From positions 1-64,000 of the forward strand of contig BROG01000979.1 in the NCBI GenBank assembly GCA_030159075.1: DNA of 64,000 bases, read 5' to 3'. Shown here piece after piece: positions 38,051 through 64,000 of the stretch. The stretch's first letter is position 1, and the number at the start of each line of letters is the position of its first letter. Source of the DNA: Atrina japonica (taxonomy: Eukaryota > Mollusca > Bivalvia > Pterioida > Pinnidae). The position numbers were made by a program, and so were the translations under genes. The notes under the pieces are model-generated. The model had not been told where the DNA came from. It saw nothing but the letters and a program-made list of their open reading frames with translations, and searched no databases.

Positions 38051-38684
38051 CATTAACCCGTATTAATAGGGGGAAATGGGTTTGACTGAGCAAAATAGGT
38101 ATAAGCACAATAAAGTGAGTTTAACCTAGTTTTTTTCGAGGTAGTTATAATCCTAAAGTTAAACTGCGCCAAAATTATGTACAGTTAAACATATATTTTT
38201 TTCCATTTTAACCCAATTATTTTCCGGTTAATTCACATTGCTATGCAAAAATCACACCAATGAATTAAACATTAAAGCATAACTCTTCTCTGAAGTACCA
38301 TTAACTGGAGAAAAACTATGTTTAACTTAGGAAAACTTGGTTTCTCTCATTGATTTGATTTTGGTAGGCCATAAATATGTAAAATGATTACAAAATTTGA
38401 CCGTGGATTTCAAACTTATTTCAAATAACGCGGATTTCGATGTAACTTGGTAAAATGTTTTGACGACTCGGAAGTTCATTCCGTGTCGAATTACATGTAC
38501 CTGCAAAGTGACATTTTACAAGACCAAATAATAATGAATGATCAATAATGAACCTAAATATATTGCGGCGATTCTTTACGTTGCGTTATATTTGCCAAGT
38601 AAATACTGTATGTTGTTGATATTTGACTTCTAATCCACTTCATCATAATTTCCTACAACCATCAAACCGTTATAATTTCGTGGT
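38051..38684. other. Intergenic, no feature recognised
   Basis: AT-rich; no coding frame. Confidence 0.4.
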
Positions 38685-39476
38685 TACTATTGACAGAAAC
38701 GATCGTCTTGAGCATTATAACTTTGGTATTATGTTTATAATATTTATAACCACTAGGTCGTTGCCACTGGGGGGCCTCCGTGGCCGAGTGGTTAGAGCAT
38801 TGCGCTTTAAATCACACGGCCTCTCACCTCTGGTCCGAATCCCGCTAGGGTCATTTCGAATTAAGTGGGAAAGTTTGCCAGTTTTCTTGCGGAAGGTCGG
38901 TGGTCTTTACCTGGGTAACCGGGGTTTCTCCTCCACCAATAAAAAACTGGACGCCATCATATGACTGAAAAATTGTTGAGTATGGCGTAAAACAAAAAAT
39001 CAAATGAAATCAAATCGTTGCCATTGCTGGTGGACCGTTTGAGTCCCCGAGGGTATACATAAACCTAGTATCTGGTATTTCGGTACCAGCTGATAATCTT
39101 ATACTAAAGTAATATTTGGCACTGATAACTCCAGTTAAATTCCAAAGTTTTCTAATTCTAAGATAGTCAACTTTTTACAGTCTTTACTCTTAGACGGATT
39201 TCGGCTATACTTTTAGATTTATTATTTGGCCTTGCTCTTTAGAAAATACATACATATTTTAAATTGGAGCTCAACTGATGAAGTCTAATTGACAGAAACG
39301 ATCGTCTTGAGCATTATAACTTTGGTATTATGTTTATAATATTTACTAGCAATACATCTAGAATTATAATTTGGCCATGTATGCTACCATTTTTTCTTTT
39401 TGAAATGTGTCTATATTAAATGCGAGCTCAACTGATGAAGACTTATTGACAGAAACGATCGTCTTGAGCATTTTAG
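38685..39476 (+). repeat. ACGATCGT family: head-to-tail units, one split by a SINE
   Basis: The end of one unit (38685-38750) runs directly into the start of the next (AACCACTAGGTCG at 38748). That unit is broken by a SINE, resumes at 39015 and ends near 39346. A truncated third unit follows (39350-39476). Confidence 0.8.
38770..39014 (+). mobile_element. tRNA-derived SINE (type 1) with target site duplication
   Basis: Head GGCCTCCGTGGCCGAGTGGT, end GTATGGCGTAAAAC plus an AAATC-rich tail. The flanks are TCGTTGCCACTG (38758-38769) and TCGTTGCCATTG (39015-39026). Confidence 0.85.
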
Positions 39477-39830
39477 TAATTTTAAAGCTTTTCTATTGTT
39501 AATTATATTCATTTATGTACATACACCAAATTACTGCACATCATTTGAACGTATATTTTGATTAATTGTCAAAAGCGACATTGCCGCCCTTCCATTCGAA
39601 ATATTCATTTTAGAATTTATTTTACTCATCCTATAACTTTTACACGATAGAAACAATGAGACTGATATCAGTTTAAAGAATGACAACAAAAAATCAATTG
39701 ATTTTGTACCATTTTTCAGAAGAAATCTAGTTTTGTACAAGAATATGAAAAGATGAATATGAAAGTCAATATGAAATACACTGCAATTATTACCCAAAAA
39801 TTGGTCTATGCAATTTAACGTGTAATCACT

Positions 39831-42383
<2,553 letters not shown>

Positions 42384-42530
42384 AGTTAAATCCAGTACGT
42401 TAAATAAATGTTGTTTTCTACCGTTTATGTACGTTTGTGATGATTAGGATCCTAATTACCAAATGGTGAACTTATACAGAACGCAAATAAATATATTTCA
42501 TGTACCAAGACTTAGTTTCGTATTTATAAA

Positions 42531-42538
42531 GTACAAGT
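42531..42538 (-). promoter_or_regulatory. Putative TATA box of the small secreted protein gene
   Basis: TATAAATACGAAAC on the minus strand, 148 nt upstream of the ATG at 42383. Spacing equals that of gene A, where the text is TATAAATA-cattaCGAAAC. A nearer TATAAG at about 42470-42475 is an alternative. Confidence 0.4.
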
Positions 42539-42539
42539 G

Positions 42540-43538
42540 ACGTACGTCGCAAGCCTTCATTCGATTTATGTGTGTTGATGTCAACACGTTAAATAAAGGT
42601 AAGTTTTTGAAGATTATGTTGATGTCATACAAAGCTATATTTCAGTTATTTACTAAACAAATGATTCACAAAAAATAACACTAAACAGTAGAGTTCAAGA
42701 TGAGACTCCAAGGAATTGAGAAGGTGAAACAATTATTTTCCAAGAATAGAAACGGTAGAGTTTAAGTAGAAAGAATTTAGAATTCCGAGAATATTTATTC
42801 GCTGTATACATTTGACGTCATAGAGCGTATATACTGTAATTTATGATATCACGGACGAGTTCCTATGGGGTGATAGGTTTAAACTTATCGATATTCATTG
42901 ACTGTAGTAAGAGCAGACATGACATGACAAACAACAGTTGTTTAATATATTTACAAAGGTTTATATAAAAGTAAATAACTACCGGACAAAGATAAATTAT
43001 AGATATTTGCCTATTTTGTTGCAGGAATAGGAACTCGCTATACATGGATTGTATATATGTACTGTATTGGCAAAAACTGTAAACATTTAACACCTAGGTA
43101 ATATTGGGATAAATGAAACATCTCATTTGCATTTTGTCTGTCTGAATGTGCATGTGCATGTGCGTTTGTGCGCCCGTGTGTTTGTCTATATAACTTCATT
43201 TCTTCCTGATGAAAGGGCCAGTCGTCTGTCCTTGTCGTAAGTCATGTACCGTGTCCGTGAGTTAAATAAATCTACCGTGATTACAATATTTAAAACACAA
43301 CAGTGCAGACTTTGTTTCTACTTTGCTTATAGACAAAAATACAGTGCTTTTAATTTGTTTATAGAACAAGAAACAGAGCGTTTATACGATGGATCTGTAC
43401 TGCACAAACCAGGTATGTGTAAGAAATGATACACCCCCGTTAAACAGGGTAACTATGAGTACCAAAGCGAGGACCAGTCACCATATGATATATTTCCCTG
43501 TAGCTTCTATTAACCTATGAGTGTATTTAATGTAAATC

Positions 43539-43540
<2 letters not shown>
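42540..43540. other. Upstream of the small secreted gene, no gene seen
   Basis: No supported ORF. A plus-strand stretch near 43389-43413 (ATGGATCTGTACTGCACAAA, then CCAG|GTATGT) looks like a short exon with a donor, but nothing corroborates it. Confidence 0.35.

Positions 43541-43624
<84 letters not shown>
43541..43624. repeat. (TA)n microsatellite
   Basis: About 84 bp TA. Confidence 0.97.
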
Positions 43625-43627
<3 letters not shown>

Positions 43628-43689
43628 TGTCAATTAAATGTAACTACTATAAATTGCTATGGAATTAAGAGCCCTGCAGTTGTATTACA

Positions 43690-43815
43690 TGGTTACTTCT
43701 CCATGGCACCTGATCCCACCTCTTGATTTCCAATTTTTTAATAGATTTGTACTTTATCCTGGACACCGTAAATATTTTGAATATTTATATTTTGATATCT
43801 GAGATTTTTTATATT
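43690..43815 (+). mobile_element. Penelope-like retroelement 3' tail
   Basis: GGTTACTTCTCCATGGCACC, TGATCCCACCTCTTGATTTC, closing TTTTGATATCTGAGATTTTT. Confidence 0.75.
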
Positions 43816-44449
43816 TTCATACATAATTTATTTTCCCACCTACAGGAAATGGTTAGGGCAATTTCATGATTGAGCTGTATAATTTTTACCAGTTCATGGA
43901 ATCACCATTATGACGTCATGATAAGAGCCAAAATGATGTCCACAAACACCAGAACAAGACGTACACGTCAGTGAAATCTTTGAAGAGGGTATTTATTGTG
44001 CTTGCGTCCACGCAAGATTAATTTTCAAAAAGCTGGTACCAGTTGGTAATGAAATAATTTAAAATACAAACGAGCATAACATGATGTCCCTGGGAAATAA
44101 TTTCACGGCAGCCAGTTTCTACATATTAATGTCACAGCAAAGTCAGTATCTATTGTCGTTTTACGCTTCTGTGACATGAACCCCACATATCTATACTTCA
44201 CTCACCTGAGACCAATTTATCCGTGAATGTAGATGTCGAGGAAAATTGCTGGGTGATATAGGGCCCTTCTAGAAGTGCCGGATCTACTTTTTAAACATTG
44301 CATCGTCTTTTATACTGTTTCAATGTGAGAGATAACAGTCACTTTGAGGGAGGTGTGTTTGAAATCTCAGTCGGCAAGCCTCATCATGGACAAACGACAT
44401 TTTATGCACTCGGATTGAGATTTCGCCATCCCTTCCCTCAGATTGTTTA
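43816..44449. other. Intergenic, no feature recognised
   Basis: No supported ORF or repeat. Confidence 0.4.
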
Positions 44450-45200
44450 TAATGACCATTTTCATACACATGTCAATGTGATATATCCCAGCGAACTAGA
44501 AATTAAAGATAAAAAAGAATCAAGCACACACACTTCATACTTAGACATTTTACTTACTATAGACACAGACGGGAAATTGGCAACTAAGCTATACAACAAA
44601 CGCGACGATTTCGGCTTTCCCATCGTAAATTTCTCACATTTAAATAGTAACATCCCACAGTCACCCGCATATGGAGTTTATATTTCATAAATGGCCCGAT
44701 ATGCCAGGGCGTGTTTAACATATGAACATTTCATATACAGATGCAAACTACTCACTGACAAATTATTGACTCAGGGATATCGCAAACCGCGTTTGATATC
44801 AACGTTCCGCAAATTTACGGTCGGTATAATAGTCTTGTTTGCGGTTACTCTGTTTCACTGGGTGAAATGTTGAGTTGCCTTTTCGTTGGCGGTTGTTGAG
44901 ACGTCTGTACCAATTGTGACGAGGATTCGTTCCTCACGTATTTCATTTGGACTTGACTGTAGATTCACGGCGGGTGTGACCGGTCGAGAGGGGATGCTTA
45001 CTCCTCCATGGCACCTGATCCAACCTCTTGGTTTCCATAAGTCCGTGTTTGTCCAATGTTGCCAGATTTGTACCTATATCCTGGACATTCTAAAGATTAA
45101 TACCTTGGTGTATGAGATATTTATATGTCTATTTTTGCCGGATTTGTATCTGTGTCCTGGGCATCCAAAGGATTTATACTTTGGTGTCTGAGATGTTTTA
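44450..45200 (+). pseudogene. Penelope-like retroelement: C-terminal polymerase and tail
   Basis: FHTHVNVIYPSELEIKD, YLDILLTIDTDGKLATKLYN, DFGFPIVNFSHLNSNIPQS, a stop at 44688-44690 in YIS*MARYARACLTYEHF, then LLTDKLLTQGYRKPRLIS and a one-base deletion in FRKF. The tail follows and is partly doubled (45040-45120 and 45125-45200). Confidence 0.85.
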
Positions 45201-45947
45201 TATCCATTTACCGAATATTCATTGTCTATTGGTTAATTTCCCAAACAACACAATGCAGTCGGTCATCCAATGTAAATACAGTATATGTACATACATATTC
45301 AGAGTACAAATGTATTATTTCCATTAAACTATATTTTTTTTAATACAAAACACACGATATCTTGTATACAGTGAAATTTTTCCACAATTTGTTTAGAGAA
45401 TATGTAACCATTATGACAATCATACAGCACATCTGATATACGATTTCACAGAAAATGTGTTAAAGCAAATAAATATGGTTACCTTTTTGTATTGATTCCC
45501 GAAATATGAATGAAATAAATATTTATACCCCTACGAAAACATTAATATAAAATAAACTGGATCAAGATGTTATTAAGTCACAAACATAAATATGAAATGT
45601 TTTATGAAACTTTTTAGTTGGAATAAATTTTGATTTCAAACGAAAACATCAGTAAGGAGGTATAAGACAAGGAGACATTTACTGCATGTCTGAAATGATT
45701 CTGTAGATTGAGTTTGTATGGCTTTCTGGAAAAATATTATAGTCATCTTTTTGAGTTTCTTCCGTCTCCATTTATCTTATGACAATATAAGTCATCCGCA
45801 TCATCAAATGCAAATCTTGCACAACAATATTGTGTAAAACCCACACAATAGAAATCAGTTTCATGATTTAAATTTACTTTTAAAAATCTCACATGTTTCA
45901 GTAAATAAATCCGAAAATACCGTTCCATATATCCATATCACAAATAT
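45195..45947. other. Intergenic or 3' UTR region left of TRPC
   Basis: AT-rich; no convincing ORF or repeat. Part may be the TRPC 3' UTR; no clear AATAAA was found near the stop. Confidence 0.4.
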
Positions 45948-46010
45948 AAATCACGTGACAATGCACTATACCACAAGTTAAAATCACGTGACATTGCACT
46001 ATACGACACA
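45948..46010. repeat. ~32-bp direct duplication just 3' of the TRPC stop
   Basis: AAATCACGTGACAATGCACT and AAATCACGTGACATTGCACT, each followed by ATAC, with a 32-bp offset. It falls in the probable 3' UTR, about 85-145 nt past the stop. Confidence 0.75.
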
Positions 46011-46091
46011 ATAACAGTTTCAAATGGATTTCCCAGATATATTTGTTCGTGTTATGACAACGACTGGCTGAACCTCTCCACTTGATTTCAC

Positions 46092-60398
<14,307 letters not shown>

Positions 60399-60469
60399 CT
60401 AAAAATAGAAATTAAACATAATATTATACAGTAACTTTATTTTTAAATACGTCTATGCAATATAAAAAA

Positions 60470-61650
60470 ATTCAGATACCAAAGTATAAATCAATAGAAT
60501 GTCCAGCACATAGATACAAATCCGGTAAAAATGGACAAACACGGACCTTTGGAAACCAAGTGGTGGGATCAGGTGCCATGGAGGAGTAAGCATCCACTGG
60601 CGACCGGTCACACCCGCCGTGAGTCCACATTCAAGTCCAATGAAACGCGTGAGGAGTGTATCCTCGTCACAATTGGTACAGACGTCTCAAGAACCACCAA
60701 CGAAAATGCAACTCAATATTTCACTTAGTGAAACAGAGTAGTCGCAAACAAGACTATTAAACCGACCGTAAAATTTGCGGAACGTTGACATTAAACGCGG
60801 TTTTCGATATCCTTGTGTCAATAATTTGTCAGTGAGTAGTTTACCTCTGTATATGAAATCTTCATATGCTGTACACGCCCTGGAATTGTGAAATATAAAC
60901 TCCATATGCGGGTGACTGAGGGATATTACTACTTAAATGTGGAAAATTTACGATTGGAAAGCCGAAATCGTCGCGTTTGTCGTATAGCTTAGTTGATAAT
61001 TTCCCGTCTGTGTTTATATTAGGTAAAATGTCTAAGTATGAAGCGTGTGTGCTTGATCTGTTGTATCTTTAATTTCTAGTTCGCTGGGATATATCGCATT
61101 GACATATGTATGAAAATTGTCATTATTAATTGACAAAACGTCGTCGATATATCTAAATGTCAAATTAAAGGACACCGCTAACTTTTTCTTCTTTTGATTC
61201 AGCAGTTTCTGAATGAAGTCTGCTTCATATGAATAAAGGAACAGGTCGGCCAATATAGGAGCACAATTGGTTCACATAGGAATGCCGACAGTTTGTTGAA
61301 AGACCACGTCTCTGAACATTACAAATTAATTGTCTATTAGAAATTCCAGCAAGTTTTTTATATCAACTTCAGTATATTTATGTGTAGAATCAGAGTGGTG
61401 TTTGACGAAATAAGTATCCTGATAGCCAATCACTAGATATTTAAATTTTCGGGTACCACCTTTAGTGAAAAAACAGTTGTCTATGATGCTGAAAAGTCTT
61501 TATTTTAATTTTTTATGTGGAATAGTTGTGTAAAGAGTAGAGAAGTCATAAGTTTTTATGCTGTGAATTCGAGAAAAATTGTGTGCCTTCAAATTTTCTA
61601 AAAAGCTGTTTAGAATTTTTAAGTATCCACATCTGATTCTATATAATAAA
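60470..61650 (-). pseudogene. Penelope-like retroelement copy: reverse transcriptase and 3' tail, broken
   Basis: Minus-strand frames read, in order: YDFSTLYTTIPHKKLK, HSDSTHKYTEVDIKN, VFQQTVGIPM, ADLFLYSYEADFIQKLLNQ, FRYIDDVLSINN (catalytic YIDD), YPSELEIKDTT, IYRGKLLTDKLLTQGYRKPR and FRKFYGR. Frames change several times and stops intervene, so it is dead. The tail ends with the ACCAAAGTATAAATC signature near 60480. It lies in the TRPC intron upstream of the S1 exon, antisense to nothing else. Confidence 0.8.
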
Positions 61651-62384
61651 TATCATACCAAAATTATGCTTTTGCGGGAAAAGACCGAAACAAATGCTTA
61701 AGACAATCGTCTCTCTAAATATGAAAAAAAATTCAGATACCAAAGTATAAATCAATAGAATGTCCAGACTTTATCAGCTGAGCTCGAATTCAAAATAAAT
61801 GTTTCAAACAGAAAATGGGCATATTGCCATATAATAAAACATTTCATTGAGTTGAAAGAACAACAGCATATTTTTTTCGACATAATCAAAACATGCTGAT
61901 CACAAAACTGCGAAAAATTCCTGATCTTAATATATTTTATAGTGTGTCCAGTGCAAGTTAAAGATGTATATTAACACCTGGCAGCCTTAATTACAGATGG
62001 GTTAATCTAATTTAAAGGAAGCCGTAATGTAATTGCTATGGCTACCCAACCCAAATGACGATTATTTACATGTAGCGAGGAGGCAGAACAACACAAAAGA
62101 ATCAGAAGACTGGCGATCACATATTGAGGAAATAATTTTAGATTTGATTTTACGGCGACAAAAGTTGCGTTTGTTTCTGTTCTGTCTAGAGAGCTGAATG
62201 ACTTTAGAAATTTTTGAATATAGCTTATTGGTGTTCTGAACAACCTTTATCATTTTTCTACAGAACTGATTGCTTTTCCAGTTTATTTGTAGAGTTTATG
62301 ACTTTCTGTATTATGTATTTTCAATACAGCTTATCCGTGCTCTTTGTTGCAACTGTAGGACCGATATAAAGCTGATAGCTTATA
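61651..62384. other. Intron or intergenic sequence, no gene seen
   Basis: A short piece of the retroelement tail (61728-61765) recurs here. No frame with coding character. Confidence 0.45.
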
Positions 62385-62442
62385 AATATTATAAACATAA
62401 TACCAAAGTTATAAAACTCAAGACGATCGTTTCTGTCAATTA
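62385..62442 (-). repeat. Fragment of the ACGATCGT repeat family
   Basis: Reads TATTATAAACATAATACCAA then CTCAAGACGATCGTTTCTGT, the conserved end of the family at 37078..37430. Confidence 0.7.
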
Positions 62443-62769
62443 ATTTCTGTCAATTATTTCTGTTTAATCAATAGAAATGACCAATTTTTTTATGTTTCAA
62501 TAGAACTGATTGCTGTTCCCTGTTTTATCTATCGAGATGTATAAATTTCTATATTTTTTTCTCCAGGATTGATTGCTTTTTTCCTGTTTTATCTTTAAAT
62601 CTGAACAATTTTCTGGTCCATTTTTTATCTAATTTTATCTAATTTTTTGCGGAGGTAATTGTTTGCTCACTTGTATTTCTACAGAGCGGAGTGATTTTTT
62701 ACATTTGCGATTGTGATGTACATCTCTCGACACGATATTCAATGACGTGCAAATACAAACATTATACCT

Positions 62770-63106
62770 TTGAAATTAAAAGTAGCATCAGCTGTGTTTA
62801 CAAAAAAAAATATTTCGATGTTTTCTACTTTTACTACTTGTACTTGATATACAATAACAAAATCTTATAGTCCTATATATTTTGTGAAAATAAGGTAGGT
62901 CCAAAGTGATATGCATATACAAAAAGTATGTTATCAATTGCAGATGAAAAAGTGCCAAACCTGGGTTTCTCAATCAATTTTCATAAAATATATAGGAATT
63001 TAAGAATTTTTATTGTTTATCTCTTTTTTGTTATTTTATATCAATTTAAGTAGTAAAAAAGGAAAGACAATCGTTTGGTTAAAACATAACTAATGCTCCT
63101 TTAAGC
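62770..63106. mobile_element. MITE of the GCATTAGCTGT family, uninterrupted copy
   Basis: Left end 'agtagcatcagctgtgtttac', right end 'actaatgctccttta'; the ends are imperfect inverted repeats. The interior shares 'tactacttgtactt', 'gatatgcatatacaa' and 'aacctgggtttctc' with the split copy at 6832..7460. Confidence 0.65.
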
Positions 63107-64000
63107 ATTTCAGTTATTCTATGAGAGTTTGTAGATATGCTTATATTTTGAAACCATTATAAACATGACCACGTGATTCTATGTGTGTTTTATTACCAAA
63201 ACAATTCACATGCCACAAGTTCAAACTTAGATTAATGTTATTGTATTTTGGGCCAAGAATATGCTATTGTTAAAACGTTTATATTTAGTCGTTATTTATG
63301 AATAAATTTTATGTAGTATGCATACAATAATTAAACAGAATAATGCATTAGATTTGATATTTTCAGTATCTGAAATTTACTTTGATATTAATTTTGCCCT
63401 CCTGAAATAATATTTATCATCGAAGTAAGGTAATGTTAGCTGCCTTCTGACATAGTATTTTTTAAGATCTATATAATTTGGCCAGGATTCTTCATTAATC
63501 AGTCAAAAGTTTGAACACGTAATCTAATGCTATTTAGTTTTAGTAAGTGATCGGCATATTTTGAATAACAACACCTGCGTCATACGGTCAATGTTATTGA
63601 CATACAACACTGAAAATGCGTATTCATAATTTGTATGTATGCAGATAACATCCGTGCTCTAGATAATATTGAAAGATATGATTTAAACTCTACAGTTTGA
63701 GAATGACTGCAGTGAATGATTCACAACATTAAAAATTCATGTGAATGAAATGAAATTAATGTGTGTACAGCATAAATATTAATGATAAACATTGTCACTA
63801 ATAAATAACAAAAATTTGCTCCAATGTCTTTTTTTTTAAATTCGATCAAATCTTGTTTGTTTAAGGTTTTACTGTTTTTAAATTGAATTCTAAACCAATG
63901 TATATGCTTATACATGTACAAACATTAATATGAAATCCTTATATACAGTATTAATCCAAACCTCAACAAACAGATAAACAGAAAGGAAATATACGTAATC
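63107..64000. other. Right end of window, no feature recognised
   Basis: AT-rich sequence without a supported ORF, RNA gene or repeat. It should be intron of the TRPC gene or its flank, since the ankyrin-encoding exons have not appeared. Confidence 0.4.

Noticed and set aside
42863..43093. 76-codon minus-strand ORF as a further exon of the small secreted gene
   Set aside because: Composition is AT-driven and the model already has a start codon, signal peptide and promoter box without it.
62007..62253. Two overlapping minus-strand ORFs as possible upstream TRPC exons
   Set aside because: Neither resembles ankyrin or TRP_2 sequence, and no acceptor/donor pair gives the phase needed at 60398.

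Overview
The window is AT-rich animal DNA, and the gene content points to a bivalve mollusc. It holds two secreted tyrosinase-like copper proteins of the shell-forming type, a TRPC-type cation channel split over many short exons, and dense short repeats. The repeats include long (TA)n, (GT)n and (AAT)n arrays, tRNA-derived SINEs, MITEs and many fragments of one retroelement. I cannot name the species. All gene models below were built by hand: open frames were joined at GT/AG splice sites and checked for phase. Every gene I can support lies on the minus strand.

Layout. 1-10.2 kb: no gene seen; SINEs, MITEs, retroelement 3' tails and microsatellites. 10.2-10.9 kb: a two-exon gene for a 194-residue protein of unknown function. 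13.8-17.4 kb: tyrosinase-like gene A (4 coding exons, 679 residues). 18-25 kb: a retroelement graveyard, including a LINE interrupted by a Penelope-like fragment. 25.6-31.7 kb: tyrosinase-like gene B (4 coding exons plus a likely 5' UTR exon, 751 residues). 32-39.5 kb: repeats and one unrecognised ORF. 39.8-42.5 kb: a three-exon gene for a 151-residue secreted protein. 46.1-60.4 kb: the last ten coding exons of a TRPC channel, whose ankyrin-repeat part must lie beyond the right edge. 60.4-64 kb: intron or repeat sequence.

How the genes fit together. A and B share intron phases (0, 2, 1) and identical lengths for exons 2 and 3 (119 and 191 nt), so they are duplicates. Both encode a signal peptide, a propeptide ending in RHKR, CuA and CuB copper centres, a basic linker, a second dibasic RxRR site and a cysteine-containing C-terminal domain. 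The small secreted protein at 39.8-42.5 kb has no catalytic domain. It carries the same short block (VGPRFG-x-SVFVD-x-R) found in the tyrosinase linkers. A and the small gene each have a TATAAATA box exactly 148 nt upstream of the ATG. My inference is that the three form a local set for the secreted, oxidatively cross-linked extracellular matrix (periostracum or shell). The small protein is the candidate for something undescribed. The TRPC gene is probably an unrelated neighbour.
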